Origin: Knufia peltigerae
Taxonomy: Eukaryota > Ascomycota > Eurotiomycetes > Chaetothyriales > Trichomeriaceae
Reading direction: 5' to 3'
DNA length: 64,000 nucleotides
Assembly: GCA_030247855.1 (NCBI GenBank)
Contig: JAPDRN010000020.1
Location: 62,001 to 126,000, forward strand
Shown: piece after piece, positions 10,455-20,236 of the stretch
How positions within the stretch are numbered: position 1 is the first letter of the stretch
How the letters are laid out: the number at the start of each line of letters is the position of its first letter
Position numbers and translations under genes: made by a program
The notes under the pieces: generated by a model
Databases searched by the model: none
What the model was told of the DNA's origin: nothing
Seen by the model: the letters and a program-made list of their open reading frames with translations, nothing else

Positions 10455-12686
10455 ATGTCGGTGCTAGAGGGGTCCCGGCATTCCTCGCCGTCCCCCGAAA
10501 GCCCAGGAACACCCAGCCAACCTCCAGTCTACCACCGTCACAACAGCAAAACAAAATACTCCGATCTCGCTCGCGCTGCCATAATGACGAGCGCTTCCTC
10601 TACCCCCAGACTCGAAGCCGAACCCTCTCTCAATCATGTCGCCTACCATTCCTCGCTGATGCCTCCACCAAAGTCCGCATTCGGACGAATACCTTCCAAG
10701 TCACCCCCTCATGGCGCAAACTCGATGGGGAGGGCCTTGACCGATACACCCTTGCCCAGTGCGCCTGGCAGTCCCCAAATGTGAGCAATTACAATCACCG
10801 TTAGAATATCGTTGCAGAGTCGCTGATGAGAACTACTTCAGATCTGCTCGTGGTAGCGCAACCCCCTCGGGCTCTGCCACACCTAAACTCAGAGCCACCA
10901 CCCTCGACATCCCAGGCCTGACTCGATCGAAAGTGTCTCCCAACGGCCAAATCTCCGAGAGAGATGTGGGAGCCAAACTGGTCATCATCATGGTTGGCCT
11001 GCCCGCGAGGGGGAAGAGTTACATTGTGAAAAAGATTGCGAGATATTTGAACTGGCTACAACATCCTACGAGAATATTCAACGTTGGCGATCGCCGAAGA
11101 GTCGCTGCTGGGAGAGGCAAGCCGATCCCAGATCGGACTACAGAGGCGCTACGAGAGTCCGTACGAAGGATGAGTTCGAATACAGGCGCCGGCTCACAAG
11201 ATACGGCGGACCACGACTTACTCCCTCCTCCTGCGGTCAAAACTGATATTCTTGTCAATGGCGAGGTAGCGAAGTTGGATGCCTTGTCACCTACCAGCCC
11301 GCCGCCTACGAATGGTACCCTGTCGCCGGAAAGCAACCCCGAGCCGATTCAGCTTCCGGCCCCTGAACCCATGGACCAATCTGCATCTTTCTTCGACCCT
11401 CAGAACACAACAGGCAAGCGACTGCGAGAACAAGTTGCGCATGAAACATTGGACGAGTTGTTGAAGTATGTCTTGGAAGATGGTGGCTCAGTTGGCATTC
11501 TGGATGCGACAAATCATACCCAAGAGCGGCGATTATCGCTGATCAAGCACATTCGAGACCGGGACGAAAACATCAACGTGCTTTTCCTCGAGTCTCGGTG
11601 TCAGGACAAGAATCTGCTCGAGGCCAATATGCGACTCAAGTTGTCTGGTCCTGACTACAGGGGCAAAGATCCAGTGTCCGCGTTGAGAGACTTTCAACAA
11701 CGTGTGGAACAGTACGAAAAGTCTTACCAGAAGCTCGACGACTTTGAAGAAGAACACAACATGGCATACTGTTCGATGATTGATGTCGGTCGCAAAATGA
11801 TCAGTTTTCAGGTGAAAGGATTTCTTAGCATTCAGACTGTGACTTATTTGATGAACTTCAATTTGGCTCCACGACAGATTTGGATCACTCGACATGGTGA
11901 ATCGATGGACAACGTGGCTGGCAAGATTGGTGGTGATAGTTCTCTCAGCCCTAATGGGGTGAGATATGCGAAAGCGTTGGAGAAATTCGTCGGTGAACAA
12001 TGGAAATTATGGGAGGAGAATCAAGCCCAGAAACAGGCCAACACCCACTTCCCTCCTCTGCCAGGCGACACGACACCACCAAACCCGGAGTACACAGCGC
12101 AGACATTGGTAGAACGCAATTTTTGCGTTTGGACTAGCATGTTGAAGAGGAGTATCGAGACCAGCCAATTTTTCAACGAAGACGAGTACGACATTAAACA
12201 AATGCGAATGCTGGATGAGTTGAATGCGGGTTACATGGAGGGAATGACCTATTCGGAAATTCGACACAAGTTCCAGCATGAATACGAGCTCCGCAAGCGA
12301 GACAAATTATCATACAGGTATCCTGGACCCGGTGGTGAAGGGTACCTCGATGTCATCAATCGCCTAGGCAAAGTGATTCTGGAGATTGAAAGAATGACTG
12401 ATCATGCGCTGATTATCGGACATCGAAGTATTTCTCGGGTCCTACTGGCATATTTCATGGGCCTCAAGCAGGAAGATATCAGTGACCTGGATGTTCCTCT
12501 CGGCGTCTTGTATATGCTCGAGCCGGTAAGTCTGAGATTTTGGAGTGATGCTCAACTTACGCTAACACTTGTTCACAGAGACCTTATGGCGTCGAGTTCA
12601 AGGCTTTTCGATGGGATCCCGTCAGCGATGAGTTCCGCTATGAGCCAGATTATCGCATGAGACGAGCGATTGACCCACAAGCATGA
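10455..12686 (+). CDS. 6-phosphofructo-2-kinase / fructose-2,6-bisphosphatase
   Basis: Three exons: 10455..10780, 10818..12525, 12579..12686 (introns 37 and 53 nt), 713 residues. It makes and probably also removes fructose-2,6-bisphosphate, the signal that sets glycolysis against gluconeogenesis. A Ser/Pro-rich N-terminus (about 1-155) precedes the kinase domain, whose Walker A GLPARGKSY is at 169-177. About 100 residues of low-complexity sequence interrupt the kinase domain between the VGDRRR block and SFFDPQN. The phosphatase half has RHGESMDN with the nucleophile His468, and a second histidine His644 in IIGHRSISR where CHQA is usual. Having RHG, it may be bifunctional, unlike yeast Pfk26. 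The 37-nt first intron is unusually short but restores frame to a continuous product. Confidence 0.9.
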
Positions 12687-14288
12687 TCGTCCTTTTCTTT
12701 GTTTGTACACTGTACACTAGCACGATACCCATTTGTTTTTCCTGTATGCACGCGGTGGTCGGGGAGTATACATACATTGTCGGCGCATCTCTCATTTACA
12801 TTTGTAGCGAACAAGCGTCATGAATTGTTTGTTTCATGAACGGTCGATCGAGTTTCATGTCAATCGGAATAATGGGCTCGAGGGGTTTTCTCTTTCATAC
12901 ATGATCATTAGCGTTGGCGTTGGAAGAGGTTGTACGGAATAGTCTGTATTTCAGGTTTGTAGCATTTTCTAGTTGTGGACGGAGTTGGCTGGTTCAGCTG
13001 GCAAGTAAAAAAACGACAGAGTCCAACTCTGACCTTTAGTAGAGAAGATAGAGAACATTGTGGATCTGATTCACAGTAAGAAATGAAAGACGGTGTTCAC
13101 GCATCGCTCACTCAAACGTACAGTAGAGTAACAATAGAAAAGACAAAAGGATGAAGAAGATAGAGACTCGAGCGTATGTCTGGACATTTTTATCACTGAT
13201 GAGCAGCCGGTCTTCACATGCATATTGTCAGTGATGACTTGCAGACGGATCTTCGGCAAGCATAACCACCAATGATGATTGTCGGCCTACAGAGATGGAG
13301 TCATCGAGTTCCTTGCGGTGGCTTTGAGTTAGTCGATTGTGGTGCCCTACAAGTACAATAGAAAGAATTTAGCGAAGAAGCGAAAAAAATGGCAAAAAAG
13401 GATCTGTTCCGTCTTACCGGGAGGCGAGAAGGGTTTTTCTACCTCAAGGTAAGGTTTATGGGGGAGGTTTTGACAGAGGGAGAGACGGCAAGTTGGTTTT
13501 CCCTGGACCATATAATTCGAAACAACCACCAAGGACACACTTTGGACTTGAGAGTACCAAGTATTCCTCTTATCGTCACTCTTTTTTTCTGTTTGGTGTT
13601 GTGGTGAATGTCAGTTGACCCTGATATTTCCCAAGGGAAAATCAACGATCTCAAATGTAATAAGTCGTATCCGTATGTAAAAACACGAGTAACTCGTGTC
13701 TGAGTCGCTCAGTTCCGTCTTGCCGGAAGTCATACAAGTGCTCGTTATTACCTGTCTTTGCAGTTCTGTAGCGGGTCCGAGACGGGAGAAAAAGGGCAGA
13801 AACAACGACGTCCGACTCTGGACACACTCGTCGGTCCACTTTTGATCTCGGGGGTTGGGAGAGACCACAAGAGAAGAAAAGAAGTTCCCAAGACTTTTTC
13901 ATCTTTGAGCTTATCACGACTCAAGCCTCTGATTTTGGTCTTGACAAGCTTGTCCAAGCAAACAAAAAAAAACAACCTCCAAGTGCCTTTTACTTTCTCC
14001 AATTTATCCATCCAAAAAGAGTGAACCCTGCGTTTGGGATCGGGACGGTGACTCAGGGAGGTTCCAGAGTAACAATTCACAATACGTTTCTACCAAAGTC
14101 ATTTGTTCCGGAGGGGGGAGATATCGTCCGTCATCATCACATACGAATACGCCATTTGACGGCCTTTTCACTTGTCGATAGGAAGACACAAGCAAGTGAA
14201 AAAAAAACAAAAGAAAAGGAAAGCGGGTCAAATCAAAATACCTACCTACTTACCGGCCTGGGTAAGACCGGCCAACACAACGACAGTC
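12687..14288. other. 1.6-kb intergenic region before the Na+/H+ antiporter
   Basis: Contains the PFK2/FBPase2 3' end and the antiporter promoter. Several short open frames on both strands show no motif. The segment from about 13350 to 14280 is purine/pyrimidine-skewed with A- and T-runs. No gene supported. Confidence 0.4.
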
Positions 14289-16022
14289 ATGCCTACCTTG
14301 GTCCTGACCAACTTCAACATTGTCTGTTCGGTCCTGGGGGGGTTCATCACCGTTTTCGGCCTGGTCAGTTATTTGCTGAAGGAGAGGTTCTACCTGTCCG
14401 AGGCCCTGATATCTCTGGTGGCGGGCGTCATCTTTTCCCCCCACGCCACCAACTGGATCAGACCCTTGGACTACGCCGGCGGGCTGGCCGAGAACCTCGA
14501 CACCATCACCCTGTACTTCACCCGGCTGGTGTTGGGGGTCCAACTGGTCCTGGCGGGCGTCCAACTGCCCAGCCGGTACCTCTACACGGAATGGAGGTCC
14601 CTGGCCTTGTTGTTGGGTCCGGGGATGACCTTGATGTGGCTCAGCGCGAGTTTGTTGATCTGGGCCATGGTGCCTCACCTGTCCTTCCTCCACGCCCTGG
14701 CCGTCGGTGCCTGCGTCACCCCCACGGACCCCGTCTTGTCCAACTCGATCGTCAAGGGCAAGTTCGCCGACAAGAACATACCGAAACCACTCCAGAAGAT
14801 CATCATCGCAGAGTCAGGGGCCAACGACGGTTTGGGCTACCCGTTCCTGTTCTTGGCCCTGTACCTGATCAAGTACACCCAGATGGGAGGCGCTGGACAA
14901 TCCGGAGGTGCCGGCAAGGCCATAGGGTACTGGTTCGGAGAGACTTGGGGTTACACCATCCTCTTGAGTGTCCTCTATGGCGTCGCCGTGGGCTGGCTGG
15001 CAAAGGAGTTGTTGCATTACGCCGAGGAAAAGAAATTTGTCGACCGGGAGAGTTTTCTCGTCTTTGCCATCACCCTGGCCTTGTTCATCACGGGGACCTG
15101 TGGTTTGATCGGATCGGATGATGTCTTGGCTTGCTTTGTCGCCGGCAACGTATTTACGTGGGACGATTGGTATGTTTTCGTCTTTGTGGCCGCTTACCCC
15201 GATGTCTTGAGAACGAACCTCCTTGATGCTGATATGATTCCCAACAACAGGTTCCGTCTAGAAACTGCCGATGATTCTCTTCAACCTACCATCGATATGC
15301 TACTCAACATAAGTGTCTTTATCTGGTTCGGCGCCGTTTGTCCCTGGGCTGAATTTCGAACGACCGATGTCATTCCACTCTACCGGTTGGTCCTTTTGGG
15401 GATCTTGATCCTTTTGTTTCGGAGGGTACCCATGGTCTTTGCCATGCACAAAAAGATCCACGAGATCGAGGAGGTCCAGCAAGCTGCTTTTGTCGGCTTC
15501 TTCGGGCCCATTGGCGTGTCGGCGATCTTTTACCTTTATATCAGCCTGGAATTTCTGGATGGGGTCACCGTGGACGGCGAGGTTCGTGACGATGCGGCAC
15601 GCCTGCAAGAGGTGATGCGGGTGGTGATTTGGTTCCTCGCCATTTGCAGTATCGTCGTTCACGGTCTCAGTGTGCCGCTAGGGAAGTTGGGGTACCACTT
15701 TCCCAGGACCATCTCTCAAGCTCTGAGTAGCGAGAGGGAAGACGACGCTTCGGATCTTCGGTTGCGTCGGGCTCAGCAGTTCAGCCAGACCTTGAACATT
15801 CGACGGCGGAAGAAGAACACGGGCGACAGTGCGTCGGAGCAGCCACCGCCGAGTCCGGCCATATTCAGTCTCTCGAGGCCTCAAAAGGTATCGCCTCAGC
15901 CAGGGAATGGAGAGGTCAGTCTAGGGAATCCTACCGAACCAAGCCGTCCCATTCATTTCCCTGACGACCCATCGACGAGGCACCCTTCGCCGGCAAGATC
16001 GGCACGGCGAATCCCATTTTAG
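14289..16022 (+). CDS. NHA1: Plasma-membrane Na+(K+)/H+ antiporter, Nha1 type
   Basis: Exons 14289..15169 and 15251..16022, 550 residues. The 81-nt intron (15170..15250) is in frame without a stop; removing it joins FTWDDW directly to FRLETADDSLQP, the normal Nha1 order. The protein is a CPA1-type exchanger with about a dozen hydrophobic helices. The family signature ESGANDGLGYPFLF, with the transport Asn-Asp pair, lies near residues 178-191, and a CFVAGN block precedes the junction. It exports Na+, Li+ or K+ for protons. The hydrophilic C-tail (from about residue 455) is far shorter than in baker's yeast (985 residues in total). The ATG at 14289 starts the first membrane helix; upstream in-frame sequence has no ATG. 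Confidence 0.9.
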   Translation: MPTLVLTNFNIVCSVLGGFITVFGLVSYLLKERFYLSEALISLVAGVIFSPHATNWIRPLDYAGGLAENLDTITLYFTRLVLGVQLVLAGVQLPSRYLYTEWRSLALLLGPGMTLMWLSASLLIWAMVPHLSFLHALAVGACVTPTDPVLSNSIVKGKFADKNIPKPLQKIIIAESGANDGLGYPFLFLALYLIKYTQMGGAGQSGGAGKAIGYWFGETWGYTILLSVLYGVAVGWLAKELLHYAEEKKFVDRESFLVFAITLALFITGTCGLIGSDDVLACFVAGNVFTWDDWYVFVFVAAYPDVLRTNLLDADMIPNNRFRLETADDSLQPTIDMLLNISVFIWFGAVCPWAEFRTTDVIPLYRLVLLGILILLFRRVPMVFAMHKKIHEIEEVQQAAFVGFFGPIGVSAIFYLYISLEFLDGVTVDGEVRDDAARLQEVMRVVIWFLAICSIVVHGLSVPLGKLGYHFPRTISQALSSEREDDASDLRLRRAQQFSQTLNIRRRKKNTGDSASEQPPPSPAIFSLSRPQKVSPQPGNGEVSLGNPTEPSRPIHFPDDPSTRHPSPARSARRIPF

Positions 16023-16911
16023 AGAAACACTTCTCCCGAAGGGATGAGTACGCCGAGCAGTCTGAGACGAGAGGTGGGTGAGAGAGGCCAGGACATTATA
16101 GATGAGCAAGACAGGTCGGCTGGCTGAAATCTAGCGGTGAGCCTTTGGGGGAGGATGAATCAGAATACAAAGAGATATGATGTTGTGACGGCGTACATGA
16201 CTGAAACGAAGCGATCATGAAACAAGAATAGACGACATGCAAATACCTTTACCATTCTAGTGTAAATAGTCAGACCTTTTTTAGGAGAAAAAGAACATCG
16301 GGATGATGTTGGGATGACTTTGTGTGTGTTTGGTGCTCTCCAGTTAGTAAATAGAGGATCCCCTAATTAAATGCTCCCGACGAGGCTGCCCGATTATTTA
16401 CCGTATTTACCGTACAGTAGGAGGTATTGTACCCCGCGTAAAAAAAGGCGTTTCTGCTGCCTTAAGGTGCAACTTGCGACAGGACCGTGTACTCCGCTCC
16501 GCAATTATTACTGGTACCACCAAACACACCAACACCCCTTCCACCCTTGAACCCCAGTCCTGCCAACCCTTGCTTGACGGGCCTGTGAGGACCTGTTGTT
16601 TCTTTTTCCCTGCTTCTGGTTCATTCTTCCCTGGGTGTGACAAGATGGTAGACTTGTTGCTAATTCCCTTCCTTTGACAACCATCAAGAAGACCCATCAT
16701 TGCTCTCCCCCAAAGGAGACCTGCATATCGACGATTCCGCCGCTCCCTTTGAGCATTCTGACCGCCATCCGACCCAAAACTTGTGACCGAACACCGGTCT
16801 TTGCGAAGAATATTGCCATCCTAAACGTCTCTCTGCTCTTCCCTCGCCAACCTGCCTCGCTTTCGAAGATTCGGTCTCGTCCTCCGTCCTCTCTACTACT
16901 CTCGCTACAAC
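16023..16911. other. Intergenic: antiporter 3' end and RNase H1 promoter
   Basis: About 0.9 kb. The half closest to RNase H1 (from about 16480) is C/T-rich and could be a leader. Open frames here match nothing I know. Confidence 0.4.
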
Positions 16912-18447
16912 ATGGCGCAACCTTCACCCCTCCCCAACCCGAGCCATTCTGGCCGGTCAAGTCCTAGCCTCACCCCCACGAACGCCGCGGCCGGCCAGAA
17001 GAGGAAAAGAGCCGTCGAAAGGAAATTCTACGCAGTGAGGGAGGGGAAAGAGCCTGGCATCTACGAAACCTGGCCCGAGTGCTTGAGCCAGGTCAAGGGA
17101 TTCAAGGGCGCAGTGTGTAGGTGATTCCAAACCCGAGATACATCTACGTCGACCGCTAACATTTCTGACACAGTCAAGACATTTCAAAACCTCCATGAAG
17201 CTCAAGCGTGGATGGAGGGCAAGCCTTTGACAGAGTCCAGAGTTAACCCGGCGGATCAGAAGTACTATGCCGTCCAGAGTGGGAAAGTACCTGGAGTATA
17301 TACGGATTGGACACAGGCTCAGGCTCAGATTCGCGGCTTCAGCAAACCCAAACACAAGAAGTTCAACACAAGAATCGAGGCGGAGGCGTTTGTGGCGGCT
17401 GGGAAAAAACCCAGCGGTCCCGATCAAGCACAAAACCTCACCCCGGAGGAGGAAATCCGACGTTTGATCGTACGGAATTCCGCTCCAGGCTTACAGATCA
17501 ACGGCACGTATGCGCCCACGGACAAGGATGGCAATCCCTACGATGTTGCGAGACGACCGTTGCCACCAGGCGCGGAGGACGGCTATGATCCAAACGTCAA
17601 GTTGACACCTGACGGCAGGATTGTGGATCGGACCGAGGATGAAAAGAATCGGACCAAGATGATGGCAAGAGAGAAGAACCCTCCGGGTATGCTTCGCATC
17701 TACACGGACGGCTCGAGCTTGAAGAATGGCCAAGCGGGAGCCAGAGCAGGAGTCGGGGTGTTTTTCGGACCTCAAGATCCCAAGTATGATACCTCCAAAT
17801 CCAAATCCAAGCGTCACAAGACCCAGCGCGTATATACCATGGACTGGGCGGCGCGACAGCAAAGTCCAGACTCTCCTGATCCGAACCAGCGACAAAAAGA
17901 AGACGAGTCCGAAGAAGATGAAGAAAAGCTAACGAACTGGCGTTACAGAAATGTTTCCGAGGCACTCAAGGGCAGCAAGCAGACCAACCAACGAGCGGAA
18001 TTGACGGCCATCCTGCGGGCGTTGAATATTGCTCCTTTGCACCGAGAAGTCACTATTTATACGGACAGCAAGTATTCGATTGACTGCGTGACGAATTGGT
18101 ACAAGAATTGGAAGAAGAACAATTGGACCAATTCCAAGGGCAAGCCGGTTGAGAACAAAGATTTGGTCGTGGAGATCCGAGACAAGATCGAAGAGAGAGA
18201 ACAGTTTAGTAAAGGCACGTATTTTGTTTGGGTCAAAGGTCATACCGACAACCCGGGCAATATCGCGGCGGATCGACTGGCAGTGGCCGGGGCAATGAAT
18301 GGACGCGGAGTCGACTCCAAGGATGGCAAGGAGGAAGAGTCTGTTCCTGATGATGTCAAGCAGAGAAATGGTGCCGAACGTGATGACGAAGACGACGAGA
18401 CGAAAGAAGCATTTGGTGCGATGAACGAAGCCATGGAAGATGAATGA
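16912..18447 (+). CDS. RNH1: Ribonuclease H1 with two hybrid-binding domains
   Basis: Exons 16912..17116 and 17174..18447 (57-nt intron), 492 residues. RNase H1 cuts the RNA strand of RNA-DNA hybrids (R-loops, primers). Two caulimovirus-VI/HBD-type hybrid-binding domains are visible: about 36-84 (KFYAVREGKEPGIYETW...) and about 100-145 (KYYAVQSGKVPGVYTDW...). The C-terminal RNase H fold has the acidic set Asp247 (YTDGSS), Glu344 (QRAELTA) and Asp366 (YTDSKYS), and a WVKGHTDNPGN block with the last His and a downstream Asp. An acidic tail ends the protein. Of three overlapping GT donors, GTAGGT at 17117 is chosen because it alone gives AVFKTF, as in the family. The N-terminus (RKR near 31-33) could act in nuclear entry; this is inferred. 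Confidence 0.92.
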
Positions 18448-19000
18448 TTGTACTTGGGAGCTCGAATCCGGCCGATGCGCCCAAAGGGGGTGGTTGCTAC
18501 AGTAGACATGGTGATACTTGAGACTATTGAACCGTGAATTGGCGTCATTGAGCTCAAAATTAAACCTGGTTGTGGGATCGAACATTCCTGGGCTTAGTAC
18601 GAATACCTGAATCGAGATAGGCATGATGCCACCTAATGACCACGAAGTAAGCTGCCTTTTCGGTTTGCTCTAGACGTGCCATGTCGACCAACATTGCATG
18701 GGAACGATTGAAAATATATATATATATATATATACGATTCCTACTGTTCAAACTGTCATAAATGCCGCACGAGTCCTGTGTCGAGATCAGATCAGACCTG
18801 ATCAGTGACCAAGTCTCTGGTGCCTTTTCCGTAGCGCTCACACACACCCATGTATTTCCGTGTATTTGTATGTATCATGTACGAGGGACTGTAAGGATTT
18901 ATCTCTTCTCCGTACCTACCTAGCCGAAGCATTGTCCTTGCGGGTTGACCCAATAAACACCAAAATTCGTCATCACTGGGACTTCTTCGTGAAGAGGTCC
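18448..19000. other. Convergent intergenic region, RNase H1 / YIH1
   Basis: Shared 3' region of two converging genes. It contains an AT dinucleotide run at 18714-18734. Nothing else identified. Confidence 0.45.
18714..18734. repeat. (AT)n microsatellite
   Basis: About ten AT units in 21 bases, in the 3' intergenic region between converging genes; likely length-variable between strains. Confidence 0.9.
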
Positions 19001-20017
19001 TCATTTCTTGCCTTTGCCCTTGCCCTTGTTGGGCTTACTGTTGGTGGTGGGGTCCTCTCCTTTTACATCGAACCCTCCTCTGACGAGGGCGTCGCGGGCC
19101 ACCGAGTTTATCAAGCGAAACCTGTCGGGTCCGAGTTTGACACCGCCGTACCACCTCGTCACGACCACGACCACGTCCCAGACGTCCATCAACTGCATGA
19201 GGTGGAGCAGCCTCCCCCCGGCGGCCGTCTCGCCGTCGTCGTCCGAGTCCTGGATCGTGGCGGCCGCGATGCCAGCGTGCGGGTTCGGCGGTTGTCTGCT
19301 CCGGATCCTCCACGCGGTGATGTTGTGGGTGGCCCCGGCGACCTTTTTGTTGGTCGCGAGCAAGTGGGAGATGGAGTCGGTGGCGTCGGAGAGCGAAGTG
19401 ACCCGGCATGCCCTCGCGACAAAGGTCGACTTGGTGGCCGTCAGGGGTTCGGACATGACCCACGCGGGCGGAGGGGAGATGGTCGACGAGGCTGTCAAAC
19501 CACAAGTCAGCCGGTCGTGTTCGTCTTCGTCTTCATCATCACCATCGTGTCCCTTTGGGCCGGTGGCGGTGGACGTGGGCGGAGGGTCAATAGTGGCAGA
19601 CCTGTTCGCAACATCTGTGCCGTAATTTTCAACCTGGCCATGGTGATGCTGGTCTTGATGTTGTCGGAGCAGCGGAGAGGCTTCTTCCAAGAGATCAAAC
19701 AAGCAAACTTGGTCAGGGGTCCAGACTCTTCCTAGAACGTCGCGGAGGATCGTCACCGCCGCTTCCCCTTCTCCTCGTCCACTGCCGCCGGTTGACTGGG
19801 TGCCGATGATCGTGGGAGGAGCATCGGTAGGATAGTCGGCAGGGAACGAGACGAGGAACGAAAAGGGTAGGTCGGGGAGTCGAAGGATCGCGGTGGTTTC
19901 GTGGGTGGTCGACGAAAAGCTTTGTACGACGAGAGTGTCGGGACTGTAGATCGAGTTCAGGGCCTCGACCTCGTCAGCGAGAGCTGCATTGGACAATGCC
20001 TTTTCAGGCTCAGACAT
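19001..20017 (-). CDS. YIH1: IMPACT/Yih1-family regulator of Gcn2
   Basis: Single exon, 338 residues, ATG at 20017. An N-terminal RWD domain starts within the first residues (DEVEALNSIY, then FSFLVSFPADYPTDAPP), followed by a low-complexity acidic/His-rich linker and a C-terminal UPF0029/Impact domain with the VVVVTRWYGGVKLGPDRF signature. In yeast and mammals this protein binds Gcn1 and keeps the Gcn2 kinase from being activated, so it tunes the amino-acid starvation response in the cytosol. The lysine/glycine-rich C-terminus (KGKGKGKK) is unusual but probably only disordered. Third positions are very GC-rich, which produces long antisense open frames on the plus strand (about 19008..19625 and 18860..19735) that are not genes. 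Confidence 0.9.
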   Translation of the reverse strand: MSEPEKALSNAALADEVEALNSIYSPDTLVVQSFSSTTHETTAILRLPDLPFSFLVSFPADYPTDAPPTIIGTQSTGGSGRGEGEAAVTILRDVLGRVWTPDQVCLFDLLEEASPLLRQHQDQHHHGQVENYGTDVANRSATIDPPPTSTATGPKGHDGDDEDEDEHDRLTCGLTASSTISPPPAWVMSEPLTATKSTFVARACRVTSLSDATDSISHLLATNKKVAGATHNITAWRIRSRQPPNPHAGIAAATIQDSDDDGETAAGGRLLHLMQLMDVWDVVVVVTRWYGGVKLGPDRFRLINSVARDALVRGGFDVKGEDPTTNSKPNKGKGKGKK

Positions 20018-20236
20018 CAAGAGCGTGTACTCTCTATGGCCGCCAGCGAGAACATTGTCGACGAGTACGTCTGGGCTGGGACAAATGTATCGTGACAAAA
20101 TTCGGTGAACTTGCCTTTTTGAGGTTGGGAGTCACCTTTGGTCTATCTACGCCGTACTCCGTACCGGTAGATGGCCCTCCTGTTGTTCTGCGTCCCATAT
20201 ATACGGAGCACGAAATGCCCTAAACTGGCAGGGTTG

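Noticed and set aside
14021..15121. 366-codon plus-strand open frame in another frame of the antiporter gene
   Set aside because: Overlaps the Nha1-like reading frame; composition is GC-driven Arg/Gly/Pro with no domain.
19008..19735. Long plus-strand open frames (205 and 291 codons) opposite YIH1
   Set aside because: They are antisense shadows caused by GC-rich third positions; the minus strand encodes clear RWD and Impact domains.
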